Assembly: GCF_013387485.1 (NCBI RefSeq)
Contig: NZ_JABBXB010000007.1
Location: 112,947 to 176,946, forward strand
Source of the DNA: Stenotrophomonas sp. SAM-B
GTDB lineage: Bacteria > Pseudomonadota > Gammaproteobacteria > Xanthomonadales > Xanthomonadaceae
DNA length: 64,000 nt
Direction of reading: 5' to 3'
Shown here: positions 27,854 through 36,402 of the stretch, piece by piece
How positions within the stretch are numbered: the stretch's first letter is position 1
How the letters are laid out: the number at the start of each line of letters is the position of its first letter
Notes under the pieces: model-generated
The model's input: only the letters and a program-made list of their open reading frames with translations
What the model was told of the DNA's origin: nothing
Databases searched by the model: none
Translations under genes and position numbers: made by a program

Positions 27854-29388
27854 GTGGGATCCCCCAGGCGGGTCGCGCGTGGGCGAAGTGGCCCGGAAAC
27901 ATCCGCCGCCGGCTCGGCTTCAGTCGCCTCCAACGCATCGTCCATGTGTGTGTCCAGAACGGTATCCGGCTCCAGCTCGGTGGCATTCATTGCGGCGACG
28001 TCGTACTCGGCAAGGCGTTGATACCCATCGAACATTTCCTGCCACGGCAGGCGGAAAAGGTTGCCCAGAGCGCGTTCGATACCATCGCTGCGGCACGCGA
28101 ACAGGAACAGACGTATCTGCCCGCGGTACACGCAGGCCAGGTCGCCACGGCGACGGATCGTACACTGCCGCAACGCCTGCTCCGGGCGCAGCCCGGCGAC
28201 GGGCTGCAAGACCAGCAGGGCGCTTTCGACACGCTGATCCTCAGCCGCCAGGAGTGCACCAACAATCTGCCGGAACTGCATCGCCGGGACGATCCCGCCA
28301 ACGTCGGGCGGACGGTGCGCGCGGATGAGGCGTGCAGGATCGTCCGGCAACGCCCCTTGCCAGCGGTGCCCCTGCAGCGTATCCAGCAAGGACAGGAAAC
28401 GGGGCAGACGGGTGCTCGGCGGTACGACCAGATTGGCGCCGCACTCGAGCAGCAGGCGTTCATCGGCATAGCGCAGACACGGGGCCATTTCGCGCACCAC
28501 CAGCTTCAACGCATTGCCGCGCTCACGGCGCAGCCGATACAGGCTGCGCGCAAGATCGTCGACCTGACCGTTTTCCGAGATGCCAAACAGCACGCTGGCC
28601 GACTGCGCCTGCAGCGCAGGAACGACAAGGGTCGACCAACTGTCGTACAACCGCCACGCCGGCGACAGTGGCGGCGCCCCTTCCAGAACTGCGGTGTGTG
28701 CCAGGTACAGGAAGCGGTCACTTGCCTCTTGCGCAGGCTGCAGGAGGGACTCTTCGGCGGCAACGCAGTGCAATTGCTGATTGACGATTTCCACGCGGAA
28801 CTCGCGTTGGGCGACGACACCCAGCGCATTCGCCCAATAATGCACCAGGTATTGCAGCGCACCACGATGCGGATGCAACTGGGCCACACCCGCGCAGTAA
28901 CGATTCAATGGTACCAGCCGAGGCGCCAAGGTCGCCGCATCGCCATGACCAAGCAGCACTACCGTGCTACCGCGGGCCAATGCCCATTGCTTGAGCCGCT
29001 GACACCACAGCGCCAGTTGCGGATCGCTCAGTGCATCCAGCAGGACCGCTGGCAACTGCACCAGGCAGAGGCTCGGGTGTCGGCCCGCCGCCCGCGACAA
29101 CTCTGTCTGCAGGTTCGCGAACGCCGATTGAAGATGGGTCTGCGGCACCTGGTAAAGCTGGATGCGTGACGGCCCCTCACTGGCCTCAAGGCGATCGAGC
29201 ATCGGCTGGGGCGAACGCCCCATTCCAACCACCACGGCTCGGTCGACTGTTCCCGAAGCACCCAGCATGCCGGCACCGACCACGTCTGCGTGCTCCAGTA
29301 CCGAGCATGCCAGCCAGTAAACACCCCCCTGCCGAAGACGGGTGAACTCAGGCTGCAACTGCGTGATCGCAAGCGAGATCGACTGCAA
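27850..29388 (-). CDS. bcsE: Cyclic-di-GMP-binding cellulose regulator BcsE
   Basis: 512 residues (E. coli 523). Binds c-di-GMP and is required for maximal cellulose production. Family features: GGVYWLACS near residue 21, ECGANLVVP at 315, then PEQALRQCTIRRRGD in which R413-R414-G415-D416 occupies the position of the E. coli I-site RTGD, and LFLFACR downstream (GIL domain). First gene of the nine-gene bcs operon; transcription probably starts about 100 nt upstream. Confidence 0.93.
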   Translation of the reverse strand: MQSISLAITQLQPEFTRLRQGGVYWLACSVLEHADVVGAGMLGASGTVDRAVVVGMGRSPQPMLDRLEASEGPSRIQLYQVPQTHLQSAFANLQTELSRAAGRHPSLCLVQLPAVLLDALSDPQLALWCQRLKQWALARGSTVVLLGHGDAATLAPRLVPLNRYCAGVAQLHPHRGALQYLVHYWANALGVVAQREFRVEIVNQQLHCVAAEESLLQPAQEASDRFLYLAHTAVLEGAPPLSPAWRLYDSWSTLVVPALQAQSASVLFGISENGQVDDLARSLYRLRRERGNALKLVVREMAPCLRYADERLLLECGANLVVPPSTRLPRFLSLLDTLQGHRWQGALPDDPARLIRAHRPPDVGGIVPAMQFRQIVGALLAAEDQRVESALLVLQPVAGLRPEQALRQCTIRRRGDLACVYRGQIRLFLFACRSDGIERALGNLFRLPWQEMFDGYQRLAEYDVAAMNATELEPDTVLDTHMDDALEATEAEPAADVSGPLRPRATRLGDPT

Positions 29389-29494
29389 ATCGGTTCCTTG
29401 TTTCCCCGCCGGCCAGCGCCGGATGACGCCATTGCTGGCCCCGCCCCCCAGAAAGGAAGGCCCCTTGGCCGCATTTTACACGACGCGCGTCACA

Positions 29495-29524
29495 CTTATG
29501 AGGTAAATGCCCGCCGTACGTCAA
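29495..29524 (-). promoter_or_regulatory. bcs operon promoter (candidate)
   Basis: Minus-strand TTGACG (29519-29524), an 18-nt spacer and CATAAG (29495-29500). Just downstream is the 10-bp palindrome GACGCGCGTC preceded by TGTGA-like bases, a possible half site for a CRP/Clp-type regulator. The full TGTGA-N6-TCACA pattern is not present. Confidence 0.45.
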
Positions 29525-29552
29525 TGATGACCGGATCGAGATCAAGACCCGA

Positions 29553-30734
29553 TCAAGATCCCTCGGCCGGCAGCTCGAACACCTGGCGCAGGTAAGCCAG
29601 ATAACCCGGATCGTCGCACATGCTCTTGCCCGGCGAATCGCTCAGTTTGGCGACCGGCTGGCCGTTGCAGCGGACCATCTTGATGACGATGTTGAGCGGG
29701 GTCGGCCCCAGGTCGTTGGTCAGGTGCGTGCCCACCCCGAACGCCACCTGGCAACGGCCGCGGAAGTAGTCGAACAGCTGCATCACTTTTTCGATGTTCA
29801 AGCCATCGCTGAAGACCAGCACCTTGCTGCGCGGATCCACGCGGCGGCTGTGGAAATGCGCCAGCATGCGGTCGCCCCAGATGAAGGGGTCGCCGGAGTC
29901 GTGGCGGACACCGTCGAACAACTTGCAGAAATACATGTCGAAATCGCGCAGGAAGGCCTCCAGTCCGACCACGTCGGACAGCGCGATGCCCAGGTCGCCC
30001 CGGTACTCGCGCGCCCACGATTCCAGCGCAGCGACCTGCGAATCGCGCAGCCGCGGGCCCAGCGCCTGGAACGCCTGAAGATACTCGTGGGCCATGGTGC
30101 CGTGCGGCGTCATGCCGTACAGCCGGGCGAAATGCACGTTGCTGGTGCCCACGAACTGGTCACCGAGCGCATCGCGCAGCATCGGCAGCATGCGCCCGTG
30201 CCACTCGCGCGAGTAACGACGGCGGCTGCCGTAGTCGGCGATCCGGCACAGCTCGAAACCAGGGGTATCGCGCAGCAGCGCGGTCTTGGCCTGCAGGCGG
30301 CGCTCGCCTTCGCTGAAATCGGCGTCGGTGGTGTTGCGGAACCAGACCTCGTTGATGATCGCCAGCAGCGGGACTTCGAACAGGATGGTGTGCAGCCACG
30401 GGCCGGTGATGTCCAGCTCGATCTCACCGGGGACGGTGGTGGACGGGCGCAGCGCGATGTATTTGCGGTCCAGGTGGAACAGGCCGAGGAAATCGGCGAA
30501 GTCCGGTTTGACGAAGCGCAGGCCGCGCACGTAGTCCAGCTCTTCGGCGCTGAAGCGCAGGCTGCACAGGTGGTCGATCTCGGCGTTGATCTGGTCGATG
30601 AACTGCGCCAGGTCGATGCCCGGGGTCCGGCACTTGAACCGGTACTGCACCTGCGCGCCGGGGTACTGATGCAGCACCGCCTGCATCATGGTGAATTTGT
30701 ACAGGTCGGTGTCGAGCAGGGACTGGATGATCAT
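29553..30734 (-). CDS. pncB: Nicotinate phosphoribosyltransferase
   Basis: 393 residues. Converts nicotinate and PRPP to nicotinate mononucleotide with ATP (NAD salvage). Seen are [16 protein letters not shown] at the N terminus, RFKCRTPG, the autophosphorylated-histidine region in TSNVHFAR, and [17 protein letters not shown] plus SDGLN in the PRPP site. The ATG at 30734 has no Shine-Dalgarno sequence, and a good -10 box lies only 7 nt before it, so the mRNA is probably leaderless. Confidence 0.95.
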   Translation of the reverse strand: MIIQSLLDTDLYKFTMMQAVLHQYPGAQVQYRFKCRTPGIDLAQFIDQINAEIDHLCSLRFSAEELDYVRGLRFVKPDFADFLGLFHLDRKYIALRPSTTVPGEIELDITGPWLHTILFEVPLLAIINEVWFRNTTDADFSEGERRLQAKTALLRDTPGFELCRIADYGSRRRYSREWHGRMLPMLRDALGDQFVGTSNVHFARLYGMTPHGTMAHEYLQAFQALGPRLRDSQVAALESWAREYRGDLGIALSDVVGLEAFLRDFDMYFCKLFDGVRHDSGDPFIWGDRMLAHFHSRRVDPRSKVLVFSDGLNIEKVMQLFDYFRGRCQVAFGVGTHLTNDLGPTPLNIVIKMVRCNGQPVAKLSDSPGKSMCDDPGYLAYLRQVFELPAEGS

Positions 30735-30741
30735 ACGGACG

Positions 30742-30770
30742 ATTATGCGCCTGCCACTGTCTACGACCAA
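30742..30770 (-). promoter_or_regulatory. pncB promoter giving a leaderless mRNA (candidate)
   Basis: Minus-strand TTGGTC (30765-30770), 17-nt spacer, CATAAT (30742-30747); the start codon begins 8 positions after the box. The same -35 hexamer TTGGTC occurs in the candidate glyA promoter. Confidence 0.5.
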
Positions 30771-30842
30771 CGGCCGGTGCCCTCAGCGCGGACTGCGTTC
30801 ACGGCCCGTCTCGCCCGGGTGTCGGCGCAAGAGCACGGACAT

Positions 30843-31679
30843 CTACCGGCGGCGCAGCAGGCGTGGCACCTGCACCAGGGCATGCGCCCAGATCGCGCCC
30901 CACACCGCGCAGCGCACCGGCCAGGGACGCTGCGGCGCCTCGAACCGGCGGAAGTACCGCCACAGGCCGCGGTGCTTGTGCCACTCCACGAAGAACGGCC
31001 GCGAGCGGCTGGAGACACCACGCACATGGGTGACCTGCAGGTCGTTGGCGATGGCGATCACCGCCCCGGCCTCGCGCGCGCGACGGCACAGGTCCAGGTC
31101 CTCGGCGTGCAGGCGATAGCCGGCGTCCCATCCCCCGATCCGGTCGAACAGCGCGCGCGGCATCAGCAGCAATGCGCCGGACAGGGCCGGTACGGTCTGC
31201 AGCGGCTGGCTGCGGTCGACCGGGATGGCGAGTTTCCCGCCCTGCCCGGGGTTGCGCAGCATCGCGGCGAAATCCGGATCGCGACGGCGCACCGCATCGT
31301 CCGGGCGACCGTCTTCGTCGACCTGCTCGACACCGAGGACGCAGTCACCCAGCGGCAGCGCGCGTTCGCGCAGCACGGCCAGGGTCTCGCGGCCGACCAT
31401 CAGGTCCGGATTGATGAAGGCCAGCCACGGCGCCTGGCTGTCGGCCACGCCCTGGTTGTTGGCCGCGGCGAAGCCGGGGTTGTCCGGGTTGGCAATGAAG
31501 CGCACCCGCGCATCCGCGCTGGCATGCCGCTGCACGATTTCCAGGGTGCCGTCGGTGGAGTCGTTGTCGACCACGCGGATCTCCGCGATGTCGCGCGCCT
31601 CGCGCAGGCGCAGCAGGCAGGCGTCCAACGTGCTGGCGCTCTGGTAACTGACGATGATGGCGGCGATGGCAGGGCTCAA
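30843..31679 (-). CDS. Glycosyltransferase family 2 (rhamnosyltransferase-like)
   Basis: 278 residues. GT-A fold transferase with IIVSYQSASTLDACL, VVDNDSTDGTLEI, ANPDNPGFAAANNQG, FINPDLMVG (NPD in place of DxD) and LHAEDLDLCRRAREAG, the pattern of WbbL-like rhamnosyltransferases of cell-surface glycans. No methionine occurs early; a TTG at 31679 overlapping the previous gene's stop (TTGA) gives the family N terminus and is chosen. The C terminus is basic with an amphipathic segment. Donor and acceptor unknown. Probably co-transcribed with the preceding glycosyltransferase gene. Confidence 0.85.
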   Translation of the reverse strand: MSPAIAAIIVSYQSASTLDACLLRLREARDIAEIRVVDNDSTDGTLEIVQRHASADARVRFIANPDNPGFAAANNQGVADSQAPWLAFINPDLMVGRETLAVLRERALPLGDCVLGVEQVDEDGRPDDAVRRRDPDFAAMLRNPGQGGKLAIPVDRSQPLQTVPALSGALLLMPRALFDRIGGWDAGYRLHAEDLDLCRRAREAGAVIAIANDLQVTHVRGVSSRSRPFFVEWHKHRGLWRYFRRFEAPQRPWPVRCAVWGAIWAHALVQVPRLLRRR

Positions 31680-32542
31680 ACAGGCGACTCCGGGACGGCA
31701 ATGACGGGCGGCGCGAACAGATCGCCCTGCGCCTTGGGCATTATCGCCTGCCGGTGATGCTGCTGCAGGTCGTGGCGCGCCTGCTGCAGTGGATCGGCCA
31801 TCAGAAAGCCGGCCAGCCGCGGCGGCCAGGCCGGCCAGCGCGTTGCCAGCGCCTCCGTGTCGCCCTCGCTGGTCACGCCTTCGGCGACCCGGGCGACGAA
31901 CGCGGTCTCGCACAGTGCATTCCGCCAGCCGAGCCCGGCCATGCGCAGGCTGAGGTCGATCAGGGCGGCATTCCACGAGGCGTAGCTGTGCATGTCCAGG
32001 CCGCCTGCCTTGCGCCGCGCATTGCCGCGCAACAGCACCGCGTGGGTCACTGCGGACGGCAGCTCGGGATGCAGCGGCGGCATCGCCGCACAGGCCTGCG
32101 CCAGCGGGGCCAGATCCAGGTCGTCCGGAAGAGGGTTGATCTCGCCCAGCCGCGGCCAGGCCGCCGTCTCACCGGCGTTGCACCACGGCGTGGCGGAGCC
32201 GATCGAGGGATCGCGGGCCAGGCAGGCCTGCAGCTGCTGCAGCCATCCCGGTGCCGGGATCGCATCCGGGGCGAGCACCACGACATCGGCGCCGGTGCAC
32301 GCGGCCAGCATCTCATCCAGGTGGGCCACTTCACCGATGGCGCGGGCGCGGCGGGTGTACTCGGCCTGCAGCGGCGTCTGTGCGAGCCAGTGTTCGATCA
32401 CCGCCTGCGCGCGTGGCCCGGCCTGGCCATCGTCGGCGAGCCAGATCGCGGTCGCGGGCGCAGTGCCGGCATCGAGCGCGGCCAGGCAGCGGTCCAGTGC
32501 GGCATCGTCGACCCCGATCGGCAGCAGGATGACCGTACTCAT
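31676..32542 (-). CDS. Putative glycosyltransferase (GT-A type)
   Basis: 288 residues. N-terminal VILLPIGVDDAALDRCLAAL and IWLADDGQ resemble the nucleotide-binding half of GT2 enzymes, and DVVVLAPDAIPAPGWLQQLQ corresponds to the metal-site strand, but a classical DxD is not evident, so activity is less sure than for the next gene. GGAGG precedes the ATG. Located downstream of xpsD, same strand, separated by a hairpin. Substrate unknown. Confidence 0.7.
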   Translation of the reverse strand: MSTVILLPIGVDDAALDRCLAALDAGTAPATAIWLADDGQAGPRAQAVIEHWLAQTPLQAEYTRRARAIGEVAHLDEMLAACTGADVVVLAPDAIPAPGWLQQLQACLARDPSIGSATPWCNAGETAAWPRLGEINPLPDDLDLAPLAQACAAMPPLHPELPSAVTHAVLLRGNARRKAGGLDMHSYASWNAALIDLSLRMAGLGWRNALCETAFVARVAEGVTSEGDTEALATRWPAWPPRLAGFLMADPLQQARHDLQQHHRQAIMPKAQGDLFAPPVIAVPESPV

Positions 32543-32622
32543 GCCGACCTCCGCGTGCTGCCGTCTTCGCCGTGTCGCTGTGTCATCGCAGCCTCCCTTG
32601 GGCGCGGCCAGCGTAACAAGAT

Positions 32623-32649
32623 CGGCCCCCGCGGTGACAGCGGGGGCCG
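32623..32649 (-). terminator. Hairpin after xpsD
   Basis: Nine-base arms CGGCCCCCG and CGGGGGCCG with a nine-base loop, followed on the minus strand by ATCTTGTTA. Strong stem but poor T-tract, so it may attenuate rather than stop transcription into the glycosyltransferase genes. Confidence 0.5.
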
Positions 32650-32657
32650 GGCGACGC

Positions 32658-34853
32658 TCAGCGCTTGGCCTTGGGCTCGGGGAACGGCTCCATCGCGCGG
32701 AAGCGGCTGCTGTATTCGTCGGTCAGGTTCCGCGACTCCTGCGCGTTGCGCACGATGGTCGGGGTCAGCAGCACGATCACCTCGGAGCGCTCGGACTTCT
32801 TCGTCTTGCTGCCAAACAGGGCGCCGATGACCGGGATCCTGCTCAGGCCCGGGACACCCCTGGCGCCGTCGTCGTCGGAGTTGGTGATCAGGCCGGCCAG
32901 CATGATGGTGTCGCCGCTCTGCACCGCGGCCTCCGTGGAGATCTTGCGGGTATTGATCGGCGGATTGCAGGTGGTGCGGGTCGGGTCGCACCCGGCCGGG
33001 ATCGCGCCGGCCGAACTGACCTCCTGCACGATGTCCAGGAACACCACGCCATCGCGGGTGATGCGCGGTCGCACCTTGAGGATCACGCCGGTATCCAGGT
33101 ACTGGACCTGGCTGTAGGTGTTGTCGCCGCCCACGCCGGTATTGACCGACACCGAGTTGATCGGGATCTGCGTGCCCACGTTGAGGGTGGCTTCGGCGTT
33201 GTTGCGCACGAACAGCGACGGGGTCTGCAGCAGGCGCAGGTTGCTGACCTTGTCCAGTGCGCTGACCACGGCGGCCGCGTTCTTGCCGAGGAAGGTCCAG
33301 CCCACGCCGTCGTTGCCGACGGTGCCGGAGATGCTGCCCCAGATCGAGCGACCCAGCGCGCTCGGCAGGTCGATGCCGCTCTCGGTCTTGCCGGTGGCGA
33401 CGGCCTGCTCGAAGAACCAGTTCACGCCATAGCTCAGGTCGCCGGTCAGCGCGACTTCGGCCACCTGCGCTTCGATGTGGACCTGCATCGGCATCACGTC
33501 GAGCTTTTCGATGACCTCGCGGATCGAGCGCCAGGCCTGCGGGGTGGAGCGCACCAGCAAGGTGTTGGTTTCCTCCACCGCGGAAACACCGACGGTATCG
33601 CCCTGCACTTCCAGGCTGAAGCTGGCGTTGCCGGACTGGCGCTGCGGCAGGCTCATCGTGCCTTCGCCCAGTCCGCCGCGGCTGCTGCCGTTGCTGCTGC
33701 CGGTGTTGGAAAAGTTGCTGTTGCTGTTGCCATCGCGGCTGCCGATATCCATCGGCGACGCGCCCGGCGCCAGCGAACTGCTGCCGCGGCCGCTACGGCC
33801 GTTCTCGTTGGCGAACGCCTCGGCCAGGCGCTCGGCCAGGTCCTTGGCCTTGACGTAGCGCAGCTCGTAGGAGAACAGCCGCGCATTGCCGCCGGCGGTA
33901 TCGATGCGGTCCAGCCACTGCTGGATCTGGTCGAGGTAACGCGCCTGCGGGGTGATCACCAGCACGGCGTTGGCGTTCTCCAGCGGCAGGAAACGGAACA
34001 TGCCAGCGCTTGGGGTCTTGCTCTCCTCGCCGAACACCTTTTCCAGATCGGCGGCGACCTGCTCGGCCTTGCCCGACTGGATCGGGAACACGCCCACGGA
34101 CATGCCCGAAAGCCAATCCACGTCGAAGATCTCCACCGTGCGCAGGTAGTTTTCCAGCTCGCTGCGGGTGCCGCCCAGGGTGATCACGTTGCGGCCGTTG
34201 TCGACGTTGACGATCGCGTTGGGGCGCGCGTACGGCTCCAGCACTTTCTTCATCTCGGTGGCGGAGATGTACTGCAGCGGCACCACGCGCACTTCGAAGC
34301 CACGCGCATTGGCCGGCGGGGCGGTGCTCGGCGAGACCGTCCCGGCCAGCGCCTGGTCGGCGGCCACGATGTTGTAGCGGCCCGCGCTGTAGACCATGCG
34401 CGCGTTGTTCCAGCCCAGCACCATTTCCAGCAGGTTCAACGCCTGTGCGGAGGACACCGGCTTGGGCGTGGCGAGCGTCACGGTGCCCTGCACGCCCGGC
34501 GCGATCACGTAGTTCTGGCCGAGGAAGTCGCCGAGGATCGCCTTGACCACCGCATGCACCGATTCGCCTTCGAAGTTGAACGTGGCGTTGCCGGTGGAGG
34601 CATTGCCCAGCGAGGGTTGCGGTGCGGCCGCGGCGCTGCGGTTGATCATGGTGCCTGTGCCGCGGCGGATCACCGCCTGCGGGGCGCCATGGTTGCCCAG
34701 CGGTTCGGCCTCGATGCCCGCGCGGGAGCCGTCGCCGGCAACCACCTGGTGACTGTCGAGCACCGCATCGCGGCGTACCTCCGGCGCGGGCACGGTGGTG
34801 CAGCCCACCAACAGGGCGACGAGGAAAGACACGGGGAAAAGGCGCAGGGTCAT
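32658..34853 (-). CDS. xpsD: Type II secretion secretin XpsD (GspD)
   Basis: 731 residues. Outer-membrane channel of the type II secretion system. A lipoprotein signal ends in LLVGC. Periplasmic N-domains follow (FNFEGESVHAVVKAILGDFLGQNYVI as N0/N1-like start, shortened here to the recognisable FEGESVHAVVKAIL; repeated VxVxPLxxxxAxE patterns), then the secretin core with VPGLSRIPVIGALFG and VIVLLTPTIV. Around residues 345-405 there is a Ser/Gly/Asn-rich insertion between N-domains. Last gene of the xps cluster, as in Xanthomonas. Confidence 0.95.
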   Translation of the reverse strand: MTLRLFPVSFLVALLVGCTTVPAPEVRRDAVLDSHQVVAGDGSRAGIEAEPLGNHGAPQAVIRRGTGTMINRSAAAAPQPSLGNASTGNATFNFEGESVHAVVKAILGDFLGQNYVIAPGVQGTVTLATPKPVSSAQALNLLEMVLGWNNARMVYSAGRYNIVAADQALAGTVSPSTAPPANARGFEVRVVPLQYISATEMKKVLEPYARPNAIVNVDNGRNVITLGGTRSELENYLRTVEIFDVDWLSGMSVGVFPIQSGKAEQVAADLEKVFGEESKTPSAGMFRFLPLENANAVLVITPQARYLDQIQQWLDRIDTAGGNARLFSYELRYVKAKDLAERLAEAFANENGRSGRGSSSLAPGASPMDIGSRDGNSNSNFSNTGSSNGSSRGGLGEGTMSLPQRQSGNASFSLEVQGDTVGVSAVEETNTLLVRSTPQAWRSIREVIEKLDVMPMQVHIEAQVAEVALTGDLSYGVNWFFEQAVATGKTESGIDLPSALGRSIWGSISGTVGNDGVGWTFLGKNAAAVVSALDKVSNLRLLQTPSLFVRNNAEATLNVGTQIPINSVSVNTGVGGDNTYSQVQYLDTGVILKVRPRITRDGVVFLDIVQEVSSAGAIPAGCDPTRTTCNPPINTRKISTEAAVQSGDTIMLAGLITNSDDDGARGVPGLSRIPVIGALFGSKTKKSERSEVIVLLTPTIVRNAQESRNLTDEYSSRFRAMEPFPEPKAKR

Positions 34854-34862
34854 GCTGTCACT

Positions 34863-35654
34863 CTAAGGGTTGTGGCCGGAGCCGCCCGCGGGCGGTTGCT
34901 GCGACTGCTGTTGCTGTTGCTGCTGCAGTTGCTGGCGGCGCGCCTGGATGCGCTCGCGGATCGCCTTCATCTGCTCTTCGCTGGGCCCCTGTGGATTCGG
35001 CGCGGGGGCTGCTGCATTCGACGGTGCGCCGGTGGCCTGCGAGGCAGGCACGGCAGCCGGCGGAGGCGGCGGCATCGGTGCCGCCACGCCGTTGATCGGG
35101 CGTGCACCGGCGCCGGCCGGCGGTACCGATGTGAGTGGCGTGGCGCCCAGCACGGTCGGTGGTTCGCCGCCCTGCCCGTTGAACACCGGCAGCTCCAGCG
35201 TCTGCGTGCCGCCGGGGCCGCTGACGGTGGCGCGGCGCGGTTCCAGCGCCAGCAGCTGCCAGCCGTTGACCGCCTCACCGTTCAAGCGCAGCCGCAGCGA
35301 CTGGCGCTGGTCGGTGGTCAGGATCGCCATGCCGAAGCCGGGTGTCAGCAGCACGCCGGTCAGCGATACGCTGCTGGCCGTGCCCTGCTCGGTGCCACCG
35401 AGCAGGTACGGGCGCGGCTGACGGTCTTCGGCGAACAAGGGGCGCGCGCCGATCTGTGCATAGGTACTGGCCGAGGCCATGCGCTCGGGCGCAGCGGGCG
35501 CGAGTCGCGGCAACGGCGCGGCCCCGGCATCGCCATCGGTGGCCGGGGCGATGCGGCTGCCCATCCCGAACAACGTCGCCACCCAGATCGCCAGCGCCCA
35601 CAGTGCGATGCCGCCCAGCCACCAGGTGCGCAGGCCGGCTGCTTCAAGCTTCAT
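34863..35654 (-). CDS. xpsN: Type II secretion protein XpsN (GspC-like linker)
   Basis: 263 residues. Single N-terminal membrane helix (WWLGGIALWALAIWVATLF), then a periplasmic HR-type domain (RPLFAEDRQPRPYLLGG ... LTGVLLTPGFGMAIL ... VNGWQLLALEPRRATV). It ends in a Pro/Ala-rich and then glutamine-rich tail with seven consecutive Gln. It occupies the role of GspC in linking the inner-membrane platform to the secretin, but no PDZ domain is seen. Start chosen at ATG 35654, overlapping the xpsM stop by 11 nt. Confidence 0.88.
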   Translation of the reverse strand: MKLEAAGLRTWWLGGIALWALAIWVATLFGMGSRIAPATDGDAGAAPLPRLAPAAPERMASASTYAQIGARPLFAEDRQPRPYLLGGTEQGTASSVSLTGVLLTPGFGMAILTTDQRQSLRLRLNGEAVNGWQLLALEPRRATVSGPGGTQTLELPVFNGQGGEPPTVLGATPLTSVPPAGAGARPINGVAAPMPPPPPAAVPASQATGAPSNAAAPAPNPQGPSEEQMKAIRERIQARRQQLQQQQQQQSQQPPAGGSGHNP

Positions 35655-36402
35655 GCTCGACCTCCTCGGCAGCGGCCGGTGCAGGCGCTGGGTCGGCCGC
35701 ATCACCCGACGGGGGTTCCGCCACATCGGCGGGCGGTGCCGCGCCTGGGTCGGCGTCCGGCCCGGCCGGCAACGGCGATGGCGGCGGTGGTGGCGCCGCA
35801 CCGGGCTCCAGCGCGGCGCCCGGGCGCAGATACCCGACCAGTTCGAACGACACGTCCAGGCCCGTACCGGTTTCGCTGGGGGATTGCTGGAAGCGCTGCG
35901 CGAGCAGATTGAGGTTGTCCACGAACAGGCGCGGCGTGCCCGTCTCCAGCGTATGCAGGACCGCGGCCATCTCCGGCACGCCACAGCGCAGGCGCACCTG
36001 CAGCGCCACGCGCGGGAACGCCGGCTCACGACTGGCATCCGGCAGCGGCGTGCGGTTGCTGATGGTGCAGCTGCGGTTGCCCGGGCTGGCCGAGGCCACG
36101 GCATCCTGCAGGCGGCTGGAGAGCGCGGCCGCGGCGGATTCAGCGGTGGCCTCGCGCAGGAAGCCGGGGCGGCCTTCGAGCGCCGCCTGCACCTCACGCA
36201 GCTGGGTGGCGATCTGCCCACGCTGCGCCAACTGCGTGTCCACGCGTTGCTGGCGCTCCTGCACGGCGGCGATATCGGCGTTGATCGCCAGCAGCGGGCG
36301 GGTCAACCACGGATGCACCAGCAGCAGGTAGGCCACGGCGATCACCGCCAGCAGCAGACCCAGCGCCAGCCAGCGATCACGGCGCGTCGGTTGTGCTGCC
36401 AT
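35644..36402 (-). CDS. xpsM: Type II secretion protein XpsM (GspM)
   Basis: 252 residues. Short cytosolic N terminus, one membrane helix (WLALGLLLAVIAVAYLLLV), a coiled-coil stretch (AVQERQQRVDTQLAQRGQ) and a periplasmic ferredoxin-like domain, with a long Pro/Ala/Asp-rich tail unusual for GspM. Inner-membrane platform component that partners XpsL. An in-frame TTG two codons upstream is possible; ATG 36402 is used. Confidence 0.88.
   Translation of the reverse strand: MAAQPTRRDRWLALGLLLAVIAVAYLLLVHPWLTRPLLAINADIAAVQERQQRVDTQLAQRGQIATQLREVQAALEGRPGFLREATAESAAAALSSRLQDAVASASPGNRSCTISNRTPLPDASREPAFPRVALQVRLRCGVPEMAAVLHTLETGTPRLFVDNLNLLAQRFQQSPSETGTGLDVSFELVGYLRPGAALEPGAAPPPPPSPLPAGPDADPGAAPPADVAEPPSGDAADPAPAPAAAEEVEHEA

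Noticed and set aside
29724..31757. 677-codon plus-strand open frame
   Set aside because: Runs opposite pncB and a glycosyltransferase, both clearly recognised on the minus strand; no domain seen.
31992..35912. 1,306-codon open frame on the plus strand across xpsD, xpsN and xpsM
   Set aside because: Antisense artefact of high G+C. The composition is rich in Arg, Ala and His without motifs, while the minus-strand frames are recognised secretion genes.
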